Part shown: piece after piece, positions 11,724-33,211 of the stretch
Position numbering within the stretch: position 1 is the stretch's first letter
Layout of the letters: each line of letters starts with the position of its first letter
Assembly: GCA_963691815.1 (NCBI GenBank)
Contig: OY829667.1
Span: 6,848,821-6,912,820, forward strand
Reading direction: 5' to 3'
DNA: 64,000 nt
DNA from: Echiichthys vipera
Lineage: Eukaryota > Chordata > Actinopteri > Perciformes > Trachinidae
Notes under the pieces: model-generated
The model's database searches: none
What the model was told of the DNA's origin: nothing
Seen by the model: the letters and a program-made list of their open reading frames with translations, nothing else
Program-made: the position numbers and the translations under genes

Positions 11724-14700
11724 TCACAGGTGGCTCTCATAAAACACCTGACATGGGGCGGTATCGTTTGCATCTGTCGCTTCGGGAGCAGGCTGCTCGT
11801 TTTCCTGCTCTCCCTCCGCCTCAGGCTGCTCCTCGTGGTCGAGAGGAGGAGCGTGCGGTGGGGGTGTTGAAGGGGGAGGCGAGGTGGGCGTGGCCTCCGG
11901 CTGAGCTGGAGCGTCGATGCTGCAGTAACCGCCGATGGCGAGCTGCGGGTGGACCGACACCTGGATGGCAATGTGCTGTGGCTGCTCTTGAACGGAGGAG
12001 TTGTCTGAGTCGGCGGCGGGGGATTCGCTGCGCTCCCTGTCCGGCCCTCGCTCCATCTCCCTCTCCTGCAGGATGGTGAAGACGTCTCTCGCTCCGATGC
12101 CCCCGATGGCCCTGCTCGCACCCTCGGGCCCCTGTCTGACGAAGGTGTGCCTCATCTCCTCCACCCCCACCACCTCCAGGATCTCCTCCATGAAGGTACG
12201 ACAGTTCATGATGAGCGGCGGCAGCGGGATGCTGCGAGCTAGCTCCTCAATGTACCGCGCAAACTCCATGGTCTTGAACTGCGTGACCTTGGCGAGCTCC
12301 AGCGTCTTGGCCGATGTGATGATGGGAATTCGTTTAGCGATCTCGAAGGCCTTCTGTAGCTTCTCGGCGCCCTCGGTGCGGAAGAATTCGTTTATGGCTT
12401 TCTCCGTCTTCTTCAGGTGGCTGCTCATCATGCAGAGGCGTGTGACGTTCAGGGCCATGATGATGGTGAAGGTGACCAGACATACCACCATGTAGTACAC
12501 GCCCATGTCACCGTATGACAAGACCACACGCAGCGTCACCGTGCAGTTGGAACTGCCATGCACGTTGGACGCCATACAGGTGTACTTTCCGCGGTCTGCA
12601 AACTCGATGCTGGTGATGTTGAGGACGCCATTGTCCAGCAGCCACCACTTCTCACCTGCAGACAGAGACGGGGGACGGTCATGAACACGGCACGCAGAGA
12701 CAATCTAAAGTTCTTAATAAAAGTCAGTATTTTTATTTGTTACATAATAAATTCACACAGGAGTAAACAAAAATCAAGCAGTAAAAACACTTCAGCCAGT
12801 CCATTCGTTTTGGAACGATGCGGTAAAAAAAAAAAAATCCTCCTTTGCTGACCTGCTGTTAAAAAACACTAAATATGCAGTTTTCCCATTAACTCGCTCT
12901 GAAGTTAAAACCCTGAAAATCCCCTCAATGCATCTGTTCCTCTGCCGTGTGATTCAACAGTAAACTGCAGTGTTGTTCCAGCTGCTGTTTGCTGCTTTAA
13001 CAGGAACTTGCAAACTCAGATGTGCTTACGCTGGACTTCTGCGCTGTTCTGAGTCGCTTTATGGAGTCTGACAGCTTCACAGAACACATTGTTTCAGCAA
13101 ACGTCTTTTTAAATCAATGAAAACAAACAGAGTTCCTCTAAACCTAGAAGCAATTAACGTACGTAAAGCAAAAGCGTGCACTCTGATCTCAGGTATGAGC
13201 CCACATCTGTGCCACTTCATGTTCAGTATGTGCCGTGTTGGTGTGTGTGGTGTATAACTAAGACAGCAGAGCGCCAGTGACCTCATTATTCCTGCCTTCA
13301 ATATTTAAACAGGTGGCGTGACTGCTCTGTGCGCTGAGGTTTGTGTAATCAAAACAACAACGATCTATTTACACAATGGAGTGGTTGAGTTAAACGAGCA
13401 CGGTTTAAAGGGTCAGTTCTCTTAAACGTTTAAGTGCACAATAACTTTCAAACCAAAGCTGTTGCAAAGTGAGTTAACCAGGGACACGTCTGTCCGTCCG
13501 CAGCTAGAACGTTGGTAATAAAACAGGAACTAGACGCAGAGAGAAGCCAGTCAGTCGACACCTGTTGTAAGTAAGCCCGTGGTGGAGAGAGTCTGGAATG
13601 GGCTTTATAGTCGAATGAAATAGCTTAAAATGTACCAATCCTAGCATGTGTTGGGTTTATGCACGTGTGTGTGTGTGTGTGCAGCCTGGCTGTCGTGTGT
13701 CTGGTGAAAATCTGGTATTTGCTTTGGTTATCAGTTCTTATCAAAGTGATGAGGAAGTAATTTTGACTGATAACCTGATCGACCTATATGCTGATGTGAC
13801 GGCCTTTGTGCAGATCAAAGGAGTAGTGTGGCGTTTTAGGAAGTGCTCTTGTTTGCCTTCTGGTGGAGAGTTAGATAAGAAGATTGATGCCACTCTCGTG
13901 TCTGTCCTGTCTGCTAAATATAAAGCTGAGGGCAGCAGATGGTTAGCTTAGCTTAGCACAAAGGCTGGAAACGGGGGGGGGTGAACAGCTGGCCTTCTGG
14001 CTCGTCCTAACGGTGGAAAATGTTCAGAGCCAAGGAACAGTTGCACATAAAGACCTGAGTCAGACTGCAAGCAGTGCTGGTATGCACACTGTGTTACCTT
14101 CAAACGGAGCCAGGCTAGCTGTTCGCCCTTGTTTTCAGTCTTTATGCTAAGCTACGCTAACAGGGCACTATTCTCTAGATGCCTAAAAACTGTAAACTAA
14201 GGTTCAGGGCTGCAACTGACAAATAATTAATATGTTGATCTGATTTGGTATCTTCTGAATAATCGATTAGCCCTCCTGTTATCTTTGGGGTCAATTCTCT
14301 AAAAACATGGTTGACATCCTGTTTTTTTGCTTTTTTTATTTATGACTTTTCCAAATTTCATGAAGACAACTGGAAAAACCTAAAATTGACTTGATCATAT
14401 TTTTTCATTGTCCTGTACACGTACCTGTCGCATTGGTGTTCCTTTGGGTCAATTTGATCATTCGTATGATTCAATCATTATTATTATTATCATCTATTTT
14501 ACAATTTAGATCATTAGAAATGTTTGAAATTGTTTGTTTTTCCTTTTCGTATGTTATACACGCTACTGTCCTCGATAATGGAAATTATATTCCAAACATT
14601 ATAAATAACCCAAAATAGTACTTACAAATAATATACTTACTTTAAAACACACACGAATATCCCTTGATCCAATATTAGATCAAATCAATCAATATTTGAA

Positions 14701-17462
14701 GGACACGTCATACTGTAGGTATTCTGGATGATTAAGAAGGTGCTTAGGGCGCTGTGTTTAATTTAAAATGCTATTTAGTTTTAAACATACACACAGAATA
14801 CCTGACATAAAAGTAGTACTTGAGTAACAACTTTGATTATGGTCCTTTTCTGGATGTTTAGGTTGCTGAGGGCAACAGGAGGGTTCGTTGTTTTGTCTAT
14901 AAAAAGTTTGACCAGTGTCAAGAAGACGTCCTCAAATGTCTCGTTTTGTCCACAACTCGAAGATATTCAGTTCACGGTCATAAAGGAGAAAAGAAAACAG
15001 CTAATATTCACATTTAAGAAGCTGAAACTTTCCCTTTTTTTCCTTAAAAATGACTCAAACTAATTCATAAACAACTAATTAATGAATCGTCGCGGCTCCA
15101 GTAATGGTTGTGCTGTCTCCTGAAGCGGCCCTTCACAGAAGACTCCCAGGGCAGCATGTCGACCGCAAGCAACACACACTTTTAATGAATTAAACTGCAA
15201 CTCCTCCTCATCTGCTCGCTGTCTCTACCGCGTGGGAGTAAAGATGGACAGATATCACAGAAGGCGTGTGTAAATCTGCGGCCTGGAGTCTGGACGACCG
15301 CATAAAAACACACGTCTGCCTCCTTCTACGCTGCTAGCACGATCAATTTCCCACACTGGCATCCTCTGGAGGAGATGAATGGGCGGCCAGGAAATGTAGC
15401 CCGGCCGACAACAGCGTCCCGCCCATCCGCCTTTTCATGTGGGAGATTTCTAATTATACCTCCACCACCGGATCATGTGATTGCGATTGATGTTCTGCCC
15501 AATACTACAAGCAAGTTTGTAGACATCCGCAGAAGGGCGATAAAGCTGCTGTGTACGTAACAACTGTTTATTACTGAGGGAAGTACTGCCTGTCCTGCTG
15601 CGGTGCAAGTCTCCCCTCCTTAATTATGTTCCTGTGGAGCCCAGGGGAGACGCTCTGCGATGGTACATACTCTGCTTTGGGTTTGTGCGGTCATAATAAC
15701 AATGCCGCCTCTCCTCCCTGATGGCAGGTTTCAACAGGAGAGGCATCCAAACGACTCTTCAATCTGCTCTGTCCTTCTCTTTGGGTGAATCACAATATTC
15801 AAAGCACAACGCGGCGGAGGCTCTGCCCGTATGGAAATCACTAGTAAAAACTTTCTAAATGATTTCCTAAGTCAAATTTTCATCGCAGCAAGAGGACAAT
15901 CACTGCTGTGAGACAAAATGTGCAATTGAGACAAATTCCCCTCAAGATTTCAAGGCCTTACGTCTGAACACGAAGAAAACAACATTCAAAGAGAGATCGT
16001 ATCCACTAAAATCAACACTGTACACAAGGTCTTCAACTGAACTTCGCGGGACCAATAAAGGAAGGCTTTCTTTTCTTTCTTTCAGTTCCTGACTCGTCTT
16101 TTCACTCCTAAACATCCCAAATATCCTTGAATATACAATACATAAACAATTATAAGCTGTAGAGTCAGATTCTTTCCTCGTACCATTAGTAATCCTTGTT
16201 TTTTGTACCTCTTCCATCTTGTAAATCCAAATATAAACTATTTCGACTGGCATTTCAGGACCTAATGCAACATGAATCGATTTATTTGTTATTTATTTAC
16301 TTAACCAGAAGGCAGGTTGATTGCCTGTTCTTTGACTGTAGCGTTATATTTTGTAAAAGACCTGCTACAATTGGTGTAAACTAAAACATCTGCAAGTATT
16401 GTTTCCCACGTAAGCTCACACACTGGTCTTTATGTGCATCAAAGCATCAGGACACAGGACCGCTCTGCACGTGAACGCCCCCAGAGAAGCAGCTGTTTCC
16501 CCCCTACATTTATGCAAGTACCCTTTGTACATCAGCTTTATAGTGTATACTACGTTAGGTACGCCTGTAATACCGATGACGTCAAACTATAAATAAGATA
16601 TCTTGTGTTTAAGGTGGGTGATACGTAATGTGATAAATACCAGACAATATATAAATCTGTCAACTGGTACAGATTTGCCCATACTGTTCATACTGTGTTA
16701 GCCATCTTTATAATTGTACTATTTTGTCCTTACACAGAAAACAAAGCACCAATGGGCTCCTTCCTTTTGGATTGACTTTAGTAATTGACTTGAATGGACT
16801 TTACTATGAGAGGAGCTGGTACAGGGGCCAGTAGGTAAGTCTTTAAAACACTCTTTTAATAAACTCTGGGTTCACTTACTACGTTGTTGGTGCTTTGTTT
16901 TCTGTGTAGGGACTCTTCTCATGCTGCTGCAGAGGTTTGCTGTTATTTTGAGCAGTATTAGTGGTTAAAAAAGACGTTTGAATGCCTTCACTGTACTGCC
17001 TCAAGCTAATCAGTGTTAGCCACGTCCGGCTGTTAGCGTCTCACTAGGATTTCTCCGTTAATAGTTGTTACACGAAAAAAACTATGTATGTAAGTGCAGA
17101 AAAAGATGATTTTTGCGCCAGAATTACACTTTAACTCTCAGAAGCGAACAGGAAACCAGGTTTAAGGTAACAGTATGATCTGTCTCACCGTTCGTCTCCG
17201 TGTCAAGACGGCGTCCATGGGAGTTGAACCACTGAACACTGGGGGACGGCTCTCCGGTGACGTTGCAATCTATCAGCGCGCAGGTCCCCTCACGGGCAAT
17301 TATCTGGCTCACTGTCGAAAACACAGCTGGGACAAATCCGCCCTCCGTCACATTTCCGCTTTCCGTACGGTTTCCATCCATGTCCAGCGATAAGGCCTCG
17401 GCGGTGTGAGAGGCAATGAGGAACGCCAGGACCAGAACAACGTATCCACCGGCCCGATGCAT
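11724..17462 (-). CDS. mfap3l: mfap3l: microfibril-associated protein 3-like, membrane Ig protein
   Basis: Two coding exons, 17189-17462 and 11724-12655, join G|GT across consensus donor GTGAG and acceptor TGCAG to give 401 residues (human about 409). Residues 1-23 are a signal peptide. One Ig-like domain follows, with C66 and C118 as the likely disulphide and DRGKYTC before C118. N-glycosylation sites sit at 31, 37, 67, 104 and 128. A single membrane segment spans about 143-165. The cytoplasmic part has the family's strongly conserved block (FRTEGAEKLQKAFEIAKR ... YIEELARSIPLPP), then a Pro/Glu-rich variable tail ending YESHL (human YESHV). The conserved block and neighbours favour MFAP3L over the paralogue MFAP3. 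The role is in the membrane or nucleus and is poorly defined. The intron is 4.5 kb. Confidence 0.95.
13938..14162. repeat. Inverted-repeat element (gttagcttagct family)
   Basis: Arms of about 55 bp at 13938-13995 and 14105-14162 are imperfect reverse complements ('ttagcttagcttagcacaaa' against its complement). A related half-element ends at about 25310, also with 'gtgctaagctaagctaac'. This is a fish MITE-like family. Confidence 0.65.
16727..17130. repeat. Fold-back MITE, copy 2 (left arm lost, spacer inverted)
   Basis: The right arm matches copy 1 through 'gccagaattacact' at 17117-17130. The spacer, from 'aacaaagcaccaatgggctc' to 'ttggtgctttgtt', is the reverse complement of the copy 1 spacer. 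Most of the left arm is absent. Confidence 0.8.
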
Positions 17463-17598
17463 TTTCTCCGACTGTTGTGTGCGTCGCCCAAAGGGAAGGA
17501 GACTTTGTCAATCCTTCTGGGTTTCCATCCAGCACACTGGCTATCTCTCGGTAGTAGCAGGCAATTTGGTATTCAGCTCTGTGACTTGAAACATCTCA
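17463..17598 (-). other. mfap3l: mfap3l 5' UTR part of coding exon 1
   Basis: Upstream of the ATG at 17460-17462 the - strand runs to a good acceptor (pyrimidine/TTG tract then TTATAG, AG at 17599-17600). The exon probably starts at 17598 and joins a non-coding first exon further right. A candidate promoter is the GC-richer stretch at about 19000-19250. This is inference from splice motifs. Confidence 0.45.
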
Positions 17599-17887
17599 CT
17601 ATAAAACAACAACAAAGAAGAAATCAGTGACATGCATCAATAAGAGATGGAGCAGAACAAAACAAACAGGAGGCTTATTTTTATAAAACGATAACGGGAC
17701 TGCAACTAAATATTATATATTTTTAATAATTTGGCCTACAAATGAAAACATGTCTTCAAATGACTTATTTTGTTCGATCATCTGTCCAAATATATTCAAT
17801 TTACAGTGATATAAAGACAGCAGCAGCAATAGTTACCTATGGGCTTTTATTTATTTATTCATGTTCTGTTGATCCACTATGTTTTTT

Positions 17888-18110
17888 AATAAGATAAGAT
17901 ATTCCTTTATTAGTCTCACAGAGGAGAAATGTTCTTTATACAGCAGAAAGTGGATGGCAAACATAGAAGAAGCATCACTAAGAAACAATAAAGTGTAGAA
18001 AAATATGAATATAAATACAGGGAAATATAGAAAATAAGAATAACGGGAACCTTATACAATATTTTTAAAATATTCACACCAAGGCACTAGGGAAATATTA
18101 CCATTGCACA
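17888..18110 (-). repeat. Non-LTR retrotransposon 3' tail fragment
   Basis: It begins 'ataagataagatattcctt' followed by a 'tattagtctcacagaggaga' motif, a common fish LINE tail read in reverse. A tail of the same type in the opposite orientation ends at about 35590-35670. No reverse transcriptase sequence is left here. Confidence 0.5.
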
Positions 18111-19923
18111 TTGAGACATGGGAAAATATTACTAATTTTTAACTGAATAAATCCTATTTATTTCCCCGCTTAAGTTACTGTATTGTTCATTATTACTGAT
18201 TAAGTTAATTATCAAGCCAAAAATCTACTGTTTATTAAAATAATAGACAAAAGAGACACGTATGTATGTCTGCTATTAAATATGGATAAATGATGCAGGG
18301 TTATTAGACGACAACGCGTTAAAAAACAGCTTACATTTGATGCTTAATCATCCATGTTTGTGTAACATACTGATCATATTCATGTTCATTTATACTAATA
18401 TTACAAAATAAAAGCCTTTAGTCAGGGGTTACATAGAGTTAAATCTGGCTAACATCTAAAAGCAGTTACATGTGTCAATAATAACAAAATACATACCGTT
18501 AGGTGTTAATAACTGTCAATAATATCTGATTTAATTAGCTTTCCCCTGTGTTATAACTGACTAATATGAAAACAAAGCCACATTACAACATAACGGAGTG
18601 TCATGTGGGCTCCGTCTATAACACAGTCCGCTTCATTGCAACGCAAACAGCCCCCAAAGATAGCGTCTAAAGCGGCGTAACCATGAGCCTAATAACAAGT
18701 CGTACGGATGTCATAGTTTATCGTGTATATAATAAATCATAATCGAGAGTGTTTTAAAGATTTCGTCGACGAAAACGGTGTCTTTTTAAAACGCTACACA
18801 TCACAAAACAAGGGCGTGGGACACGGCTAAGTGCTGGACGGCGGGTTTTTTTTTTTATCACGGGACAATTCGAGAACAGTGCCACAGCAAACGGCTAACA
18901 AACGGCTAAAAACGGTCGTTGAATACGGTTTCTCTTTATATTTCCACATAAACGAAGACGGTTTAATGTGTATTAGCTATGGTTGACTGTTGAGTGTTAC
19001 CGCAGATAGTAGCGGAAGGATACATCGGCAGAGACCGCATAAAGCACCGGATCTGATGCCGAGGAATCGCCTCTCAACGGTCCAGCAACGGTCGACATCA
19101 GCAGCCTTAACGTCGAGGAAACCGTCAAAATGCCGAATTTAACGGCTGATAAATGACCGTTATCATACTCACGTCATCGGTCCGTCGCTGTTACCGTTCA
19201 GGGGGAAACGCCAGAGTCGATTTGGCTGTTCCACTGCATCTCCATCCTCCCCCTGCTGCCGCTAGACGTCCGCTATGTTAACCAGCGGACTGACGGACAG
19301 ACGGGCTGGGAGGACAGACGGCAGGCGGGACAATACAGTGGCTTTTAAGACAATTGTTTTTTTTTTAAATATATATATATATATAATTTTTTTATCAATA
19401 TATGTATGTGTGTGTGTGTATGTAAACCAAAAAAAGTGAAAAAATGCTACTAAGCTAATGTATGTCATAGGTTTATTTTAATATATTTGTACAGTTTTTC
19501 TGTCTTTTAATCCAAAACTTTATTAAAAAAAAAATTCCTGGACAATGAAATGCAATAATCTTACATTATTATTATTATTATTAATCCAAAACTCAACCAA
19601 AAAAAAAATAATAATAATGTGTCAGGCACTGTTGACACACCAAGGTATAGCTGGTATAGCTGCCCAAAATGTCACTTACAATAAATAGAATAAATATCTC
19701 TCTATATATATATATTTATATGTATATATTATTTTAAAAACTTTGAAATTAGGTTTTACAAAAAGCCTTGTTGAAACGCATTGTACCGACTTTGAAAATA
19801 TATTTTTTTATTAAAATAAACATTATGAAAATACATTTTTGTGTCTATGTTTATATATAATGTAAAGTAAAGTTAGCAGTAGTATTGTGTTAACAGTGTA
19901 GCTTTCCTGCTGCCCCTAGTGGC

Positions 19924-20080
19924 CAAAAATAATAATAATAATAATAATAAAATGAATGAAATTAATGCAGCTTTAACTATTTTATTTTTTAAATATATAT
20001 TTATTTAAAAAAAATAGATAAATAAAATACTTAAAGCTGCCTTAATTTCATTCATTTTATTATTATTATTTTTTTGCAGT
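19924..20080. repeat. AT-rich inverted repeat
   Basis: The left arm (19924-19976: ATT/AAT units, then 'aaaatgaatgaaattaatgc') pairs with the right arm (20031-20080), about 55 bp of spacer between. MITE-like. Confidence 0.65.
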
Positions 20081-20934
20081 GTTGAGAAAACAGTGGCAGA
20101 ACTGCAATATTTATGTGATTTGGACGACGCTTACGTTCTGATCCTTGCACGTTACGTTTGATTCACACAGAAAAATAAGTTTTACCGTGTGGTTATTTCC
20201 TATAGACGTTTTATGTATTAAATTACCAGAAAGCATGCAAAACCGTTATATATATATCATCCTTGTGATATGACTTGCAGCCTGATAATGAATTATTGCT
20301 GCTTTAAAGTCAGCAAATCTCAACACAACACCTGTGGGCAGCTTTGGTGCCTCAACATTAAGTCTTACTACAGAACTTTATGCTGTTTCGTCCTTTAATT
20401 TTGCACCCACCTGTGTTTCTTATGTGTGTTTGTGCAGCAGCAGTGTCAGTTTCCCAGCTTCTCATCAACCAACTACAAAGAAAGAGTGACGTTCTTGAAA
20501 ACCTTGTTCACATAAAAGGTAAAGTGCTGTTACGTCTAAGTGTGTGGTGCAATACTTGACCTTTCTGTGCACATCTGCTCTAAGACACGACCTCACTGAC
20601 ACTAAATGGCCCATGTGCCGAAAACAAAACCATTCCCTTCAGCATTTATTATCAATTAAAGCTAAAAGGTCGGACCATGAATAGGGCGCACAGGGCCGAC
20701 TGTAGTGTTGGGGATATGCAGATAAAACAACAACACATAAAGAGCAGGATGATGAATAGAAACAAAACAATTCCTGGAAGAAGTGAATGCAGAAGAGAGG
20801 CCCCTCTAGATAAAGACCAGGCTAATCCAGGCTGTTTGATAACTGACCTTGAAGCCACAGATAAAGTCTGAAATCGACCAAAGGCCTCAGCAAACAGTCC
20901 ATAACTAGGTCAATAAGGCTCCATCTGTGTACGC

Positions 20935-21625
20935 AGGGTTCGTTCGGGTGCTTGAAAACCTTGGAAATGCTTGAATTTCAATGTTTAAGTTTTCAAGTGC
21001 TTGGATTTTGGATCAAGTGCTTAACAGTGTTTGAAAAGAAAATATAATTTCTTCTTAACCTTCTGGTTTTAAGAAACATTTTTGGTGTGTGTAGTGTCAT
21101 AACATCTCTTTTAATGTGATTTTAATGGGAAAAATAAAGGTGAAATAATCATTTTTTAAATATCGTTATGTAATCTTAGAAATATCTAATTGACCACAGC
21201 TGTAAGGTGCTGGAAAAGCTTGAAAATGGACCTTGAAAGTGCTTGAATTTGACTTTGGAAAAGGTGTCTGAACCCTGTAGAGGCTACAAATATGGATATT
21301 TAAAAGGGTGTGTTCATCAGGGTCCGTACAGCTTTTCCAAGGTCAAATTCAAGCACTTTTAAGGTCCATTTTCAGGTTTTTCTAGCACCTTAGGGCTGTG
21401 GTAAATTACATATTTCTATGAATACATATTGAAAATTAATATTTCACCTTTTTTGTCCCATAAGAAGAGATGGTATTGTGCTATAAACAACTTAAATGGT
21501 GTTTTCTAACACCAGAAGGATAAGAAATGTAATTAAATTTCTATTCTAGAGCCATTTATTGTGAAATAAATGCAGATACAATTTCAATTTCGAACGATTT
21601 TGAGCACCTGTATGAACCCTGGTTC
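20935..21625. repeat. Two repeat copies in head-to-head orientation
   Basis: 20935-21282 and 21318-21625 are related in opposite orientation. The first ends 'aaaggtgtctgaaccctgta' and the second begins 'tcagggtccgtacagctttt'. Both include the 'cttgaatttgac'/'gtcaaattcaag' and 'caccttttttgtccca'-type internal text. They are separated by about 35 bp. Confidence 0.7.
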
Positions 21626-22610
21626 ATAATACATTGGGTATATCCATGCAATCCATTATTTCCATGCAATTTTCTGAGATATTGTTCTTTTTCTGCACAC
21701 AATTGCATCAAATTCAGAGGGAAATTGCACTTCAATGCCTAACTACTGCAGTGACAATTAAAGTTAAAGTTTTAAATGCAAACATACAATAAGTTGTAAA
21801 AGTAAAGCTCCCAAAGTTATAACTGTTTACTGGACACACACGTGAATTTCAGCAGAGCGTTTCGTTTTAATACCTTTCCCTCACAGTAAACAAGTGTTGC
21901 AAAAGCCCGACCCTCTGACCCCGGTTATCCTTTACGGGTGAATGTTTCAGCTTTACACAAACACCTGAGCGCTCACACAGTGCTACATATTAACACAGCA
22001 GGGAGCAAGTCTGCACAAAGGCAAAGAAAACTACCTCCACCGACACGCGGACGCTCTGGGCGCCAACAGGTGCTGTTACGTGATCCCTGAACACGCAGGG
22101 GTTTTTTTTCAGGTCATCAGGAAACAAAGAGGGTCAAACTCCAGCTGAATGTTTGATGTTCGGTCTGGTGTTTGTGCTTCAATCATAAATCATAAAGTAA
22201 ATGGTGTCTGCTGCAAATAGACCACAACATACACACACCAGTTTGTTTCTTTAAGGGGGATAACTACAGGAAACACATCACTTTTTTCATGCACTGGGTC
22301 ATTTCTGTATTTCCTCTTGTAGACGAGTGAAAAGGAAACAATCAAAACACACATTTAGATGTTTATTTTACTGCACTTTGGTTTGTTTGCGTCTGTAGAT
22401 TTCTGCTAAACTCACAGGAGATAATGCTGCATTTGCATATGTAAACATAACATTTAAAAAGCGTGTAATACAAAAGATGATCGTCCTTATGGAGGTTTTA
22501 TTAGTTACATTTTTAACCCTATTCACCTGTTATGTGACATGTTTAAAGGACATTTTCTCAAAATGTGTTATTTTCTAGTTCTGAGCCTGAAATCTCCACT
22601 TCAGCAGCAC

Positions 22611-22860
<250 letters not shown>

Positions 22861-23058
22861 TTTCCAGTTTCATTCCTTTCTGTAGTCTGAAGGTTTTTAC
22901 AGCAGGATTTGTTCATAGCCTGATTTATACACCATGGTATTATTTGAATGACTGCTGAGAGTATTTTCTGATTCATGGATTGATAAAAAAGAGATATACA
23001 AACCTGTTTTATCCAGTGTTCAGATTTTAGTTCCGGACATGTGTGCAAATTATTACAT

Positions 23059-23520
23059 GAATTAAATTGAATTGAATTGTCTTTATTGTCATTGTAGCAG
23101 TACAACGAAATTTACAGTACAATCCCTTAAAGTGCAGAAAACATTTAACATTAAAAGCATCAAAAAGAAAAGGCTAGACCTTTAAAAGACACATTTTAAA
23201 CGACAAGCTTACACACACACACACACACGCACACACACACACACACACACACGCCGCAGCAGCTTAAGAAAACAGTAGATTGCAGAGACCCTGAGCCTCG
23301 TGTACCATCATAGGTAAAGGTATTTAGGCACTGTTATAGCTTTTGGATTAAAACTGTTCTTAAGTCTATTAGTCCGAGCATTTAGAGACCTGAAGCGTCT
23401 CTATACGTCTCAATAATTTAAAGTGTTGGTGGCCTGGGTGGGACGAATCCCTTAGAATTTTTTTAGCCCTACTAAGACAACGAGAGTATATGTAATCATT
23501 TCATTTTCATATTTAGAAAA
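23059..23520. repeat. Retroelement-derived repeat with internal CA array
   Basis: It starts 'attaaattgaattgaattg' then 'tctttattgtcattg' and 'tacaacgaaattta', a tail found across fish genomes. A (CA)n run at 23212-23252 lies within it. No coding capacity remains. Confidence 0.5.
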
Positions 23521-24319
23521 CTTGTAATATGAAAAAACTTTGTAGTTGTCAGCAATCACCTGGAGGAGTTTCATAGTGATGTCCAATAGTTACATTTTTA
23601 CCTTATTCACCTGCAGTGTCTCCCTTTAATCTTCTGTGATCTTTCATAAACAGCTTAAATGTTGCCCAAGAGTGCCTCAATCTTGATTCATCAATAGAAC
23701 AATTCAGCAGATTAAATCCAGACTACGTGGGTTGGTTTAGATGTGCCGTGACTTGTTAGTTCTCTTAACTTCTGCAGCTCGTTTCTAACCTCACGTGTAT
23801 TTAGAGACAGACACACTTCCTGAATCTTGTTAGCTGGTTTTTCAGTGTAATTTATTTAAAACGGCAGAGGCAAAAAGCAGAAGTAGAGTTAGAGTTCACC
23901 TACTTCAAAGGTGCACACACAAGTTTTAAAATACAGTTAAATCAGTTTGATTTGTTAGGACTTATGGCTGTCGTCTGTGCCAGTGATGAGCTTTGTGTCC
24001 GTCTTTTGTTTTGACCTTTGAGGGTTTTCACTCATGCTTTTTAACCACCTTTTTAACTGATTGCATCTTTTAACAGATTGCAATAAAGTAACATTTGGCT
24101 TTGCATCGCTAAACCTGTGCAATAATGTGACTTAAAAACTATCATCACACAAACGTAGGTCGCTGCACAATCTATATAAAGCTGTTGTAAGGTCTCCCAG
24201 AGCAACAAAACAATGATATCAAGTGGTGTAACTGTTGTATCCACAGGGTAAAAAACTAATGCAGCAGCGGTCGCACACATACAGACTCAAAAGACAAAAA
24301 TCAGAAATCTAAAAAGTTC

Positions 24320-24325
24320 TTTATT
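24320..24325 (-). terminator. aadat: aadat poly(A) signal
   Basis: AATAAA on the - strand, 256 bp after the aadat stop codon. It gives a short 3' UTR of about 24300-24580. Inferred from position and motif. Confidence 0.55.
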
Positions 24326-24580
24326 TCTTTATATAAAGATGTCTTCACTGTGTTGTGCAACGATGGAGCAACAAATAGGAACTTTATTTTATTTTTCTCT
24401 AAAATTCATCCATTGCTCCAAATGTTTTTCAATGATCAGTACCAAGTACATTCATCCCGAGTGTCTCCTCTTGACGACGGTCAGAGGGTAAACAATAATA
24501 TGAGTTAATAATATATTTCAGCACAAAAAACAATAAGTTAAAAAAACTGCAGCATCTTTTAGGGGAAAATAGATCTCTGC

Positions 24581-33127
<8,547 letters not shown>

Positions 33128-33211
33128 GATTCCTGCGAAATGACATCAGAAATATTTACTCTCATATTTATTTTTGCTGTTGCTGAATGCCTGAAAACAG
33201 TACACAAAGCA

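Larger units (their letters stand above)
12656..17188 (-). other. mfap3l: mfap3l intron: repeats and a possible conserved non-coding block
   Basis: No additional coding exon is visible. The intron contains an inverted-repeat element at 13938-14162, a compositionally complex stretch at about 15360-15800 with homeobox-like AATTA cores, and MITE copy 2 at 16727-17130, which ends 59 bp before exon 1. Confidence 0.6.

Noticed and set aside
11675..12495. Open frames on the + strand opposite mfap3l exon 2
   Set aside because: They are shadows of the - strand coding exon; the conserved protein is on the - strand.
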